The notes beneath the pieces are model-generated. The model did no database searches. It was not told the origin of the DNA and saw nothing but the letters and a program-made list of their open reading frames with translations. A stretch of 64,000 bases of DNA from Arenicola marina (Eukaryota > Annelida > Polychaeta > Arenicolidae): positions 36,632,820-36,696,819 of the forward strand of contig OZ025261.1 in NCBI GenBank assembly GCA_964019135.1, in the 5' to 3' direction. The translations under genes and the position numbers were made by a program. Numbering within the stretch: position 1 is the first letter of the stretch; every line of letters starts with the position of its first letter. This document shows positions 36,344 to 45,153 of this stretch, piece after piece.

Positions 36344-38619
36344 AAAAAAAATCAGTTCCACAGACCATTAGAACTAGCATCAGGTCCCCAAAAAATCCTT
36401 TTAAATTATGTACTGTTTTACTGTGGGTCATGCCCCTCATAAACATCCTCAAATCTATAGATCAGTATGTTTGTATTTGAATGTAACTTTTATAACAAAT
36501 TTCAGAAAGACTGGTTGTTTAATGTATATAGTCGATGCCCTATATCAGTAGTTCACTAGAGAAACAACTAATTTACATGTTTAACCATTGTTCGTGTCAA
36601 TTAGCAAAATACACCAGACACTCTTTAGAAAAGAGGAAGTCTGTACAATATAAAATTAATTAAATTGGTGAAAGCTAATAGATTTTCTTAAATTAGAGTG
36701 ACTTGTAAGCCTGTAGGGCTCAGCCAACCTGATATTTAGTACTGTTTGTGTATCATGTATATATGTTGGCATGTCACTATAATAAAAAATATTTGAACTT
36801 GAACTATAATAACATGTCAGGTTCCAACAGAAAAGCTTCTAAATCTATATCATATAAACCATTAGCATCCTTCTGAATCAACTGGTATAATTATATAGAT
36901 TCAGGTACAGGGTATATGTCCCCAAATAATCCTGTAAAAGCTATGTAATAAGGTGAGGTCACTAATGAATCTTTCAAAATCCATAGAATGTTATAACTAG
37001 GATCGGGGCCCTAACAAATATTGTTAAATACATACTGTAATAAACAAGGGTCAAATCCTTCTCAGTCTACAATGGCTGTGTGAGTTTATATTAACCATTC
37101 TTTGATCTGGTACATGCTAAAGTTGTAACTTGAATGGGGATACAGCACAGGCATATATACCCCCTAGCTCAGCTGATTTACTGTGCTGGAACACTTATAG
37201 CCACTGGAATAAGCCCAAATATGGTGTTGGTACAGCTAAGGGTATATATATGAAGGAAACTTTGACTACTAAGCCCCAACACAAAAGTGTGAGAGCTTTG
37301 ATTAATTCTACCAGCTTCCAATATTTTCTGTCTCATAAATTTTGCACTGACCCAGGCAAAATTCTATAAGAGGGGGAGGGAGGGCTAGGTAGTTACAAAG
37401 GCTGCATACAAATTCAGCTATACCCCCAGCCTAGGACTAGGATAGAAAATATGCTCCTGAAACCAAGGCCCGGTTGGTTATATATTCAGGGCGCTTTTAA
37501 CCTCTTTTCGGTATATTGCATCAATGGGAAAAAGAAGGGAGAGTAGAGCCATATCCCCTAGCTGGCTGGGCTAACCCTTTACTCTTTATAAAAAAAGATA
37601 TATTGGATACTAATTAGGCCAGGCGAGGGGGATATAGTCTTATCTTGTATATCTAATCCCTTTAGTGTTCAATCAGGTCTGCAATGACTATATATATATG
37701 GCAGACACAGTAAATCAGTGGATGGGGGAGGCTGGGCCTTCCCCCTTCACTTATTTACTACATGCCTGTGGTATATGGTCTCAGGCGCCTGTGGATCACA
37801 GGAGGTATAAATAGGGGTACTTCTTAAGGGTAGATCTAGGAAGTTGCAATTTATAGATCTTAGGAATTTGAGACTGGAGGGGTTGGGGGTTGGCACAAGT
37901 GCCAGGGGGGGAGGGTTCAGAGAACTTTTACAGTGGTCGCTCAACGGGGGGTTAAAACCCCTCTACCTCCCCCCCCCCTAGATCCGTCCTTGCCCTCTCC
38001 CTTTCTTACCCTTCCGCCCCCCCCCCCCCTGATTTACGGTGCCTTCAGGCTATCCAGCACACCCTCATGAAAAAGTAGGACAAACGTTGGAATGGAAATA
38101 CAGAAAAAGTAGGAAAAAAGTAGGAAAATAGAAGCAAAAGTATGACTCAAATGGTATATGTAGCAACATTATTCCGGATAAACGGAATGACAAAAAAGTT
38201 ATATTACTGAGAAAATGCTTTTTTAGAATATGTCTGAACTTATATGCTGCTCAGCTGTACCTATATTTTCATTATTAGAACTTGACAGACACTAGTGTCG
38301 ATTTTAAGATATGTCAGGACGCAAAAACAAAATACCTCTGACTTTTGCAATAAGCGATATGCACACTTTTACAGCAATTCAAGACATTTTGAAATTGCGC
38401 CTGGTGAAGCAAATACCAAAAAGTAGGAAAAAGTAGGAAAATGTAGGTATTTTGAAGAAAAAGTAGGCAAAATAGGAGGGAGACAATAAAAGTAGGATCA
38501 CTGGACAGCCTGTGCCTTTGCTCACTGACACTGTGTGTTACTGTGGTGTGGATAAACGTTTTAAAGTTGCAAGACGCGTTCAATCCCACACCTGTTTTGG
38601 CTTTCTTCTTTGGTGGCAT
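18550..38619 (-). CDS. THYN1: thymocyte nuclear protein 1 homologue (EVE domain), 7 exons over 20 kb
   Basis: Coding exons in transcript order on the minus strand are 38619-38592, 35667-35567, 29820-29752, 29170-29078, 28423-28362, 26045-25861 and 18599-18550. All have GT-AG borders and compatible phases (1,0,0,0,2,1). They sum to 588 bp, giving 195 residues plus stop. Exon 1 gives a basic, nuclear-localisation-like start (MPPKKKAKT). The rest is the EVE domain of THYN1: WLMKSEPESR, QPKQTACWDGVRNYQ, FFYHSNCKEPGIAG, VKEAYPDHTQFD, WFMVDVQFVR, GTGGALKNLALFT, and a short acidic tail (EEWDFIVSLED). EVE domains are PUA-like folds; THYN1 is nuclear and reported to bind modified cytosine in DNA. The length is close to the family's (about 225 in mammals, longer N-terminus). 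Introns are loaded with repeats: the 5.2-kb 19-bp array in intron 2, a 59-bp array in intron 5, and a 7.3-kb last intron. No frameshift or stop was seen, so the gene looks functional. Confidence 0.93.
18736..18820. repeat. 20-bp tandem repeat, about 4 copies
   Basis: Unit GTGCTCTGGCACCGACCGAC, within the last intron of the minus-strand THYN1 gene, 140 bp from its final exon. Confidence 0.9.
18850..20515. other. THYN1 last-intron sequence, no gene
   Basis: Only short frames are present. There are C-rich runs at about 19333-19346 and 20228-20242 and a short (TA)n tract near 19750. No domain was recognised. Confidence 0.5.
20520..20745. repeat. degenerate ~39-bp tandem repeat, about 5 copies
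   Basis: Recurring CAGATATGCCACGATCCTACCAAGA-type units, increasingly diverged to the right, within the THYN1 intron. Confidence 0.7.
20746..21720. other. THYN1 last-intron sequence, no gene
   Basis: No reading frame of interest and no clear repeat was seen. Confidence 0.45.
21725..21890. repeat. 41-bp tandem repeat, 4 copies
   Basis: Unit starting GTTGTGCCACGGGATGGCCT, at 21725, 21766, 21807 and 21848. It generates the 105- and 63-codon frames seen here, which are not genes. Confidence 0.9.
22055..22370. repeat. perfect 158-bp tandem duplication
   Basis: 22055-22212 and 22213-22370 are identical by eye, indicating a very recent duplication or an assembly artefact. It lies within the THYN1 last intron. 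Confidence 0.9.
22950..23779 (+). mobile_element. possible non-autonomous Helitron
   Basis: The left end reads TCTATACTAATAAAGTGAAG followed by CTGTCTGTC. The right end has a GC-rich hairpin (CGTCCC paired with GGGGCG across a GCGAGCGGAGCGAG loop) just before CTAG and a T. TC at the start, and a hairpin followed by CTRR with T as the next base, are Helitron hallmarks. The base before the start is T rather than the expected A, and no Rep/helicase is present, so this is tentative. Confidence 0.35.
23780..25628. other. THYN1 last-intron sequence, no gene
   Basis: No domain was recognised. It contains a short ACCCCGGTTTTTT repeat (24237-24270) and a C-rich, CACCCA-rich tract at about 24450-24505. 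Confidence 0.45.
25630..25711. repeat. 23-bp tandem repeat, about 3.5 copies
   Basis: Unit GGCATTGATGCAATGACGCC plus GAT, 150 bp from THYN1 exon 6. Confidence 0.9.
26130..28330. repeat. 59-bp minisatellite in THYN1 intron 5, about 29 good copies plus diverged flanks
   Basis: Core unit ACACGTCTTTGTGGAGACAT, then CAGCTACGTGAATGTATGAA, then TGAATTGGTATTTATGCAG, tandem from about 26510 to 28230. Diverged ancestral-looking units of about 62-65 bp (TTGTGCACACAT...GAATGAATAAATGAAGTGG) flank it at 26150-26340. A CTACGTG/CTACGAG polymorphism alternates irregularly. Confidence 0.93.
28424..29077. other. THYN1 intron 4
   Basis: Intron between exons 28423-28362 and 29170-29078 of the minus-strand gene. 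Short AT-rich frames only. Confidence 0.8.
29465..29645. repeat. ~24-25-bp tandem repeat, about 7 copies, in THYN1 intron 3
   Basis: Unit TTTCAATGAATGAAACAATG plus a few bases, degenerating at both ends. Confidence 0.85.
30143..35302. repeat. 19-bp minisatellite array of 5.2 kb in THYN1 intron 2
   Basis: Unit CATGTCCGCCATTGTATCA, roughly 270 copies, with occasional 9-bp short units (CATGTATCA) and CATGT insertions. Because 19 is not a multiple of three and the unit lacks stops, all three plus-strand frames stay open for kilobases and read the same 19-residue peptide repeat. Variant units (for example TTCGTCATTGAATCA at 31517, 31631, 31977, 32148, 32564, 33133, 33673 and others) recur at roughly 0.2-0.6 kb, so there is a higher-order structure. 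The array fills about 90% of the intron. Confidence 0.97.
35870..37050. repeat. degenerate interspersed tandem repeat in THYN1 intron 1
   Basis: Phrases such as CCATAGACCATCATAATTAG, GGTCAGGTCCCCAATAAAAT and AAATCCTTT recur about every 60-80 bp with heavy divergence. A long (TA)n tract lies inside at 36291-36340. A TTGAAC-TTGAAC tail follows AATAAAAAATA at 36780-36804, resembling a LINE/SINE tail. Confidence 0.55.
37051..38038. other. THYN1 intron 1, no gene
   Basis: No coding signal was recognised. C-rich and G-rich low-complexity runs occur at about 37960-38030. Confidence 0.5.
38047..38511. mobile_element. hAT-like non-autonomous element in THYN1 intron 1
   Basis: A 465-bp element with tips AGGCTATCCAG (38047-38057) and CTGGACAGCCT (38501-38511), inverted repeats differing at one base. 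Flanks GTGCCTTC (38039-38046) and GTGCCTTT (38512-38519) match at 7 of 8 positions, fitting the 8-bp duplication of hAT elements. Subterminal AAAAAGTAGGA words are repeated at both ends. There is no transposase frame. Confidence 0.65.
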
Positions 38620-39428
38620 CTCAAGTTAACCAGTTTCTGAGCAAGGAAATATAGCTAGGATAGTATGTATTATAAACGAAAGTGCTGTGTATTTTTATTA
38701 GCACGTTTTAACCACAAATTTCCACAACTTGATGGAGCAAAACAATACTTCTACGGGTGAGCGGGATCACCAGTTTTAGTAGTCGAAATGTAGAAGTCAA
38801 ACGCCCAGGTGGCACTAAACACCGAATATAAGTTGTAAGACCAACAAGTTGTAAAAATAGTTCTAAAAGAAGTGATTGATTGTCAGAGAGGAATTATCTG
38901 CATGAAATAATAATGGAGTGCTAGACAAATTACACTGATTACACATGCATGTTATAAGGGTTCTTTTTAGACAGCGTTGTGTGCAAAAGTATGGCTTTCG
39001 TGTTCTTTCATGGCTCTTATAGATGTAGGCTGGGCGGATCGTGTGTGTGTGGGGGTGAGGGAGGGGGGGGGGGTGAGGGGGAGGGGGGGGGGGGCAATTT
39101 CAGGGCCGATCGATTGGTGTTCCCAGATCAGGAAGAATATACATTTCTTATTCCCAGGTGAATTAGGAGGAGAATCCTCCGCATACAAAGGAAGGGCGGG
39201 TGCATAATATAAATTTCCCGATTAGTTAATATTCAAATTCCCAGCTCAGGATAAATTGATGATTCCCCCATTACAATAATATATTTTGATTTGATTACGG
39301 GTTAAAGGCAATTTCACTCTGTAAGGTTATTAAAACGGAAGAGAGAACTATCCAGGAGCAACGCATCCGCCATTTCCGAGATGGCGGACTAAGAGGCGCA
39401 GAACCATTATTTAGATATCTATACAAAT
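38620..39428. other. upstream region of THYN1, between its ATG and the LINE insertion
   Basis: AT-rich with a G-rich run at about 39048-39093. A CCGCCATTTCCGAGATGGCGG palindrome-like segment lies at 39368-39387, and ATCCAGGAGCAA at 39349 recurs beyond the LINE at 45329. The LINE target duplication ends at 39428. No obvious TATA box for THYN1. Confidence 0.5.
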
Positions 39429-39455
39429 GTAAGCAAGATGGCCGAGTAGGCAGCA
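39429..39455 (+). promoter_or_regulatory. YY1-like site at the LINE 5' end
   Basis: The first bases contain CAAGATGGCCGAGTAGG, matching the YY1-type AAGATGGCCG motif at the same place in mammalian L1 5' ends. There it directs accurate transcription start. A similar role here is inference. Confidence 0.45.
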
Positions 39456-39511
39456 CGCAAGGCACGGCGGCTCCACAAGAATCCTTAATACTCCTATAAT
39501 AAACAACGCAC

Positions 39512-40834
39512 ATGGATAAAAAGCAGGAAAACAATCGAAAGAGACATAGAACCATCAGTGCAGATAAAGAATACAAGCGAGTCTACTTCCGAGAGGAAAA
39601 TACAGTCTCCGAAAGTTTGCAAGTGGGCGACAATACAGTCGGCATCGCTGCGGCCATATTGGAAGTACCCGCTATGGAGCTACAAGAAACCGACCAAGTA
39701 ACGGAATTGGAGGGAAGTTTAAACGGAATACCTCGGCAAGATCCCGCGGATATATCACAAAGTATGGATATGTCTATTGTAGACAAAATCGCAACGATTG
39801 AAATGGACGTAGGTGAGTGCAGTGGGCTTCTAGCCAATGCAGAAAAAGAGTCGGCAGATGTGCGGGGCGAGGTAAATATGTTAAAAAGCCTTGTGATAAA
39901 ACAAAGTGAGGAAATTGACGGGCTGAAAAGAGAACTCACAGACGTAAAAACTAAATCAATGCGAAATAATGTACTACTGCATAATGTGGCAGAAGGCAAT
40001 GGGCGAACGGAGGACTGTGAGGCAATATGCCAGGATATATTAAAAAGTAATGGATGGAACGGGCCTTATCCCCATATAGACAGAGCGCATAGGCTCGGAG
40101 TGTACAACCCAGCAAAAGTCACGAGGCCCCGACCGATTGTCGTCAGATTCTTGTCCCAGAAGGCTGCCGATAAAGTAATTGAACTCGGGCGTACACTACC
40201 AAGAGGACCAAGGCTGCTGAAATTAACACCCCATTACCCCACCGAAGTGCAAGAGGCACGCAGAGCGCTTAGTGAACGGGCCGATCAATTAAAAGCTAAG
40301 GCGGGATCTCAAAAGCTGCGCATTAAGATGACGAACGACGAACTGTTTGTCAACGGTGATAAACAAAAAGCAAAAATTCCGACTCCGACGACTAGGAATT
40401 TGCTTGAGTTGTCCGCCGGCGAAAAGGATGAAATCGAACAAAGTTCACCCACCCTCATCCACGGAAGCGTCGTAACTCAGAAGGGCAGCTCTTTTCAAGC
40501 CACCGTCACGGATGTGACGAGTCTGTCACAAGCGCGGGACGCCTACCGTTGCCTGCTGTTCAACCCCAACAAGGCTTCAGCGACTCATAACTCGGCAACG
40601 TACAGAATCGCACGACAAAGCGCCGTGGGAGAGATCGACGAGGGGGGAGAAGACGACGGCGAATATGGAGTTTCAAGACATATCCGGTATCTGCTGCAAC
40701 GTCGAAACAAGAAAAACATCGCGGTCTTCATAAGTCGGCTTCGCGGGGATGCTCATCTCGGCCACCTCCGTTTCCAGATGATTGAGCAAGCACTCGACTC
40801 AGCTTTAGAAGCAGCAGCCGCTGTTAATGTGTAA
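39512..40834 (+). CDS. LINE ORF1 protein: coiled coil, L1-type RRM and C-terminal IMPACT (UPF0029) domain
   Basis: 440 residues. Residues about 85-148 are heptad-like and charged (coiled coil for trimer formation). About 150-285 is the L1 ORF1 RNA-binding region (NNVLLHNVAEG..., HIDRAHRLG, RPRPIVVRFLSQKAADKV, then an ALSERADQLKAK segment). About 324-432 matches the IMPACT/YigZ (UPF0029) domain: GSSFQA, ATHNSATYRI, EDDGEYGVSRHIRYLL, NIAVFISRLRGDAHLGHLRF. Normal L1 ORF1 ends after its C-terminal RNA-binding domain, so the extra domain is a fusion. IMPACT domains occur in regulators of the eIF2 kinase GCN2 and in bacterial YigZ; what it does in a retrotransposon is unknown. The domain is continuous with the RRM in one frame with no break. 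The ATG at 39512 is the first in-frame one. Confidence 0.93.
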   Translation: MDKKQENNRKRHRTISADKEYKRVYFREENTVSESLQVGDNTVGIAAAILEVPAMELQETDQVTELEGSLNGIPRQDPADISQSMDMSIVDKIATIEMDVGECSGLLANAEKESADVRGEVNMLKSLVIKQSEEIDGLKRELTDVKTKSMRNNVLLHNVAEGNGRTEDCEAICQDILKSNGWNGPYPHIDRAHRLGVYNPAKVTRPRPIVVRFLSQKAADKVIELGRTLPRGPRLLKLTPHYPTEVQEARRALSERADQLKAKAGSQKLRIKMTNDELFVNGDKQKAKIPTPTTRNLLELSAGEKDEIEQSSPTLIHGSVVTQKGSSFQATVTDVTSLSQARDAYRCLLFNPNKASATHNSATYRIARQSAVGEIDEGGEDDGEYGVSRHIRYLLQRRNKKNIAVFISRLRGDAHLGHLRFQMIEQALDSALEAAAAVNV

Positions 40835-41367
40835 AAGTGACTAACAAAGGCTTGAAGGCCGACGGCATGATCAATTTCAATTAATTGGTTGTGTATTTCA
40901 GGGACAGTTTTTTAGACATGTGACAACGAAACAAGGTACACGAGCATTAACGGTCGTGCCTATCGTCTCAAATCATGGTTGTTTTTCCTATAATGCTGTG
41001 TAATGAGAAAGTGAAAATGTGCAATTTAAGAAACGTTACGTACATTGGTATAAAGTTACTTGCTAGTGCTTTATAGAGGAATTCTATGGTAAGGGAGTAA
41101 TCCTGTCAAATTAAGACAAACTAAATTAGGAGCCAATGTGTTACCGTGTGCCAATAGCTGTGGGGAAATGTCAATCATTAGTCGCTTGTGCTTTAGGGGG
41201 GAGGTCTGTATACTGGGGTGGGCAAAGATATGTTATGTCAGTACTGGTATACATGAATCATTGAAACAGTGTTATGATGAAGAGAAAGCACGTGTAAAAT
41301 GTCTATATCACATGGAATTTGAACCTTTCAGCTCAAAAGCAACGGAGCGTTTCCCATTCGTAACCCT
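40835..41367. other. LINE inter-ORF spacer
   Basis: 533 bp with no conserved frame. It is long compared with the 63-bp spacer of human L1, so ORF2 translation must use some other arrangement; nothing diagnostic was seen. Confidence 0.6.
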
Positions 41368-44300
41368 ATGTTTGGTGATATAACATTTGGTAGTATGAAT
41401 GTACGGGGGCTGGCTGATAAAGAAAAAAGGGCTGATGTGTTCAGGTGGCTTAGAGAAAAAAGTTTTAACATCTACAGTTTACAAGATATCCACTGCAGTG
41501 AACAACAACTTCATAAATTTGAAGCAGAATGGAAAGGACAGGTGATAGTTAGCCCATATAAGAGCAATGCAAGGGGTACTGCTATACTCTTTAATGACAA
41601 CTTTGAATATAGTATTACAGAAACTGTAAGAGACCCCGAGAGTAATTATACGGCTATTAACTTGGCCTTGCGGGATAGATCAATAACATTCATAACACTG
41701 TATGGTCCAAACACAGATAAACCAAAGTTTTTCGAAAATATCGCAGATATAGTCCGTAACTTGCAAAATGAATCACTGCTTATATGTGGGGATTGGAATT
41801 TAGTCCAAGATTTCGAACGCGACACCCGAGGATACGTTAGACAGAATAATCTAAAAGCAACACGAACGGTCAAATCATTATGCGATGAGTTTAACCTGAT
41901 TGACCCGTGGAGGGTAAACAACCAGGATGTTAAGCGCTACACATGGAGAAGTGAGAGTAAACCACACAAAAGTGCAAGATTAGACTTCTTTCTGGTTTCA
42001 GAAGACCTATTTGCCGAAATGGCTTGTGCTGATATACGAATTAAATATAGGTCTGACCATTCGTTGATAACGTTTGCACTGCAAGAATTCAATGAGCCGC
42101 GAGGTAAGGGTTTCTGGAAGCTCAATGTGTCACTTCTGCGAGATAAAGAATATGTGAACTGTATGAAGAAGGTTATAAAAGAAAACATTGAGCGTTACAT
42201 ACTCGAGGGAGAAGATATAAATGACCCGGAGGCGAAATTTGTGGTCAACGATGCACTATTCTTTGATGTACTGAAGACGGAGATAAGAGGGAAAAGTATA
42301 TCTTTTGCGTCATACAAAAAACGACAAGCACAGAAAGTGGAGATAGACTTAGAGAAGGAAATACAAGAACTTGAAAAAGAGGTAGACAGTGCAAATGTGT
42401 TAACTGATAGAGAGAAGCTACAGGAAAAAAGAGACCTGCTGAATGTACTTAGAGGTGAAAAAACAAAAGGTGCAATGGTGAGAGCCAAAGTGCAAATCTA
42501 TGAAGAGGGTGAGAAGCCCAGTAAATTTTTCTGCGGGTTAGAAAAACGAAATTATGTGAGTAAACTAATAACGAAAATCGTGTCAAACGGTGAAGAAATT
42601 ACAGGTGGACCGGCTATTTTGAGAGAACAAACATTATTCTATAGAAACTTATACACGTCAGTAAACAAAAGTGGCGAATCGATTGGTGCCTTCTTAGCAA
42701 GAGATGTTGTCAAGCCGCTAAGTGACGAGTATCAAGAATACTGTGACAGTACTATAACTGTTAACGAAGTTAAACAGGTGTTAAGAAATATGAAGAATGA
42801 AAAGTCGCCAGGGTCAGACGGCTTCCCTGCTGAATTTTACAAATTTTTTTGGCAAGATATAGGCCACTTTTTGTTAAGAAGCCTGCAACACGGCATTACG
42901 CATGGAAAACTCTCAGTAACTCAGCGTCAAGGTATTATCACCTGTTTACCTAAGCCGGGAAAACCAAGAGAGTTGTTGAAGAACTGGAGGCCTATTTCCT
43001 TAATAAACGCCGACTATAAGGTGTTATCCGGAGTTCTGGCAAATCGGTTAAAAAAGGTGCTCGCAGATATTATCCATACGGATCAAAAAGGGTTTCTTAA
43101 GGGTCGTTTCATCGGAGAGCACACTAGACTGATCTATGACGTTATTGACTACCTGAATAAGAATAACAAGCCAGGACTACTACTATTAATAGATTTCGAA
43201 AAAGCTTTTGATACCGTAGAATGGAGCTATATCATAAAGACTATGAAGGCGTATAACATCGGAGATCGATTTGTGGAATATTTCAAAACCTTATATTGTG
43301 AAGCAGAAAGTTGCGTTATAAATAATGGACATTTTTCTCCCTTCTTCAAACTGGGCCGCGGTTGTCGCCAAGGTGACCCCCTTTCGCCATATTTGTTTAT
43401 CCTTGCAGTAGAGCCACTAGCGGAAACGATACGACAAAACCCCGATATACATGGTATAGAAATTGGGTCAATCTCTGTTCTCCTTGGTCAATATGCAGAT
43501 GACACCTTTCTGTTAATGAAACAGGACGAAAAGTCACTGGCTGCTGCTCTAAAAACGTTTAGGTTATTCTATCTGTGTTCAGGACTCAGAATAAATCTAG
43601 ACAAAACGCAGGCGGTGTGGTTGGGTAGCATGCGAAACTCAGATAATTGTTTATGCCCAGAATACCCTATAAAATTGGTAAAGGAATTTAAACTATTGGG
43701 AATTCAATTCGGGGCGGAAACGACAAACCTGCTGGAAAATAACATCGACGAAAAACTTCACGCTATAACCAGAATACTAACATTCTATAAATCAAAGAGA
43801 CTTTCTATCATGGGAAAAGCTGCAGTGGTTAAAAGCCTGGTTGTGCCTAAATTAATTCATGTACTGTCAGTGATTCCGGCCAAGACTACCTTTCTTGACA
43901 AGATTCAAAAGTCAATAAACGATTTCATTTGGGATGGAAAAAGAGCTAAGGTATCCCACTCACAACTGGTGCAAAGATATGAAAATGGGGGTATACAACT
44001 TACAGACGTCAAGACACTGAGCGAAGCGCTACAGGTGACATGGATTAAAAGACTTGAATCCTCTGAAGGAAATTGGCAGCGTTTAGCCAAGTATCTGTTG
44101 GGTATGGAGAATGATATTCTGCTATGGAGTTTAGATCCAAAGTCAGTGACCACACTGGCTAGAGGTATAAATAATGTATTTTGGAGAAACGTGTTGTTAG
44201 TGTGGCAAAAATACCGAACCGCCGTAGACCCCACGGATATGTGGTTCAAATATACTTTCTGGAATTCAAGTTATGTTACAAATAAGAATGTACTTACTTA

Positions 44301-45153
44301 TAAAAAGCCACTGGTTAGAAAAGATTGCGTTTTGGTAATGGATCTACTGGGTGAAAATGGGGCTCCGTTAACGTTTGAGGCATTTGTATCAAAGTATAAT
44401 GTATCTATGAATGTGCTCGATTTCCTCTCACTTAGATATCAAGTGTGTGAACGATGGCGCGAGGTCGGGCTTGGTATACTGCAAATACCTTCCCGCAAAA
44501 CGGACGAACTTCTTGTAGAAATTCTCGAGACCTCACATTGTTGCAATTTTGTCTACTGGAAACTCATAAGCGTTGCAAAGTCTGTTCAGCAAAGACAACG
44601 CAAATGGGAGGAATCACTAGCCAAAAGTTTGGATAAGTTGGAATGGAAAAATATATATCAAATAGCCTTTCGAACTACTCTTGACAGTCGCATTAGAAGC
44701 TTTCAATATAAACTACTGCAGCGTGTACTACCTACAAATAAATTCTTAAAGTTATGTAACATTGTGCCATGTGACCTTTGCACCTTCTGTAAAGAACAAA
44801 TAGAGACTGTCGAACATTTGTTTTGGGACTGCCATATGGTACAAGCGTTTTGGCAAAGTCTACAAAATCGCTTAAGTTTATACATCGACATGAGTCCGTT
44901 TTTAAATAAGATAAATGTTCTCCTAGGAAGTTACGAAGAGCACAATGGGCTTATAAATCATATCTACCTTATCGCCAAACATTGTATTTTTATCTCTAAA
45001 TGTAAAAGCAGCCTACCGTCAGTTGAAATGTTTATGAACAGGTTAAAAGCAGTATATGTGATAGAAAACGAGATAGAAAAGAGAAAATTAGAGCCGACGA
45101 GTGATCAATTTATGAGCGAATGGGGCAACTTAAGAAAAATGCTACTTAAATGA
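41368..45153 (+). CDS. LINE ORF2 protein: APE endonuclease, reverse transcriptase, zinc-knuckle C-terminus
   Basis: 1,261 residues, intact. The APE-type endonuclease covers about residues 1-235: Asn11 in SMNVRG, Asp40 in LQDIH where Glu is more usual, YGPN, GDWN, ARLDFFLVS and SDHSLI. The reverse transcriptase spans about 460-770, with KSPGSDGFPAEFY, NWRPISLINADYK, first catalytic Asp609 (LIDFEKAFDTVEW), GCRQGDPLSPYLF and the YADD box at 709-712. Near residue 1134 a CDLCTFC...HLFWDC segment forms the C-terminal CCHC-like zinc motif found in L1-type ORF2 (zf-RVT). The protein nicks target DNA and primes reverse transcription on it. No stop or frameshift was seen, in line with a recent insertion. 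Confidence 0.96.
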   Translation: MFGDITFGSMNVRGLADKEKRADVFRWLREKSFNIYSLQDIHCSEQQLHKFEAEWKGQVIVSPYKSNARGTAILFNDNFEYSITETVRDPESNYTAINLALRDRSITFITLYGPNTDKPKFFENIADIVRNLQNESLLICGDWNLVQDFERDTRGYVRQNNLKATRTVKSLCDEFNLIDPWRVNNQDVKRYTWRSESKPHKSARLDFFLVSEDLFAEMACADIRIKYRSDHSLITFALQEFNEPRGKGFWKLNVSLLRDKEYVNCMKKVIKENIERYILEGEDINDPEAKFVVNDALFFDVLKTEIRGKSISFASYKKRQAQKVEIDLEKEIQELEKEVDSANVLTDREKLQEKRDLLNVLRGEKTKGAMVRAKVQIYEEGEKPSKFFCGLEKRNYVSKLITKIVSNGEEITGGPAILREQTLFYRNLYTSVNKSGESIGAFLARDVVKPLSDEYQEYCDSTITVNEVKQVLRNMKNEKSPGSDGFPAEFYKFFWQDIGHFLLRSLQHGITHGKLSVTQRQGIITCLPKPGKPRELLKNWRPISLINADYKVLSGVLANRLKKVLADIIHTDQKGFLKGRFIGEHTRLIYDVIDYLNKNNKPGLLLLIDFEKAFDTVEWSYIIKTMKAYNIGDRFVEYFKTLYCEAESCVINNGHFSPFFKLGRGCRQGDPLSPYLFILAVEPLAETIRQNPDIHGIEIGSISVLLGQYADDTFLLMKQDEKSLAAALKTFRLFYLCSGLRINLDKTQAVWLGSMRNSDNCLCPEYPIKLVKEFKLLGIQFGAETTNLLENNIDEKLHAITRILTFYKSKRLSIMGKAAVVKSLVVPKLIHVLSVIPAKTTFLDKIQKSINDFIWDGKRAKVSHSQLVQRYENGGIQLTDVKTLSEALQVTWIKRLESSEGNWQRLAKYLLGMENDILLWSLDPKSVTTLARGINNVFWRNVLLVWQKYRTAVDPTDMWFKYTFWNSSYVTNKNVLTYKKPLVRKDCVLVMDLLGENGAPLTFEAFVSKYNVSMNVLDFLSLRYQVCERWREVGLGILQIPSRKTDELLVEILETSHCCNFVYWKLISVAKSVQQRQRKWEESLAKSLDKLEWKNIYQIAFRTTLDSRIRSFQYKLLQRVLPTNKFLKLCNIVPCDLCTFCKEQIETVEHLFWDCHMVQAFWQSLQNRLSLYIDMSPFLNKINVLLGSYEEHNGLINHIYLIAKHCIFISKCKSSLPSVEMFMNRLKAVYVIENEIEKRKLEPTSDQFMSEWGNLRKMLLK

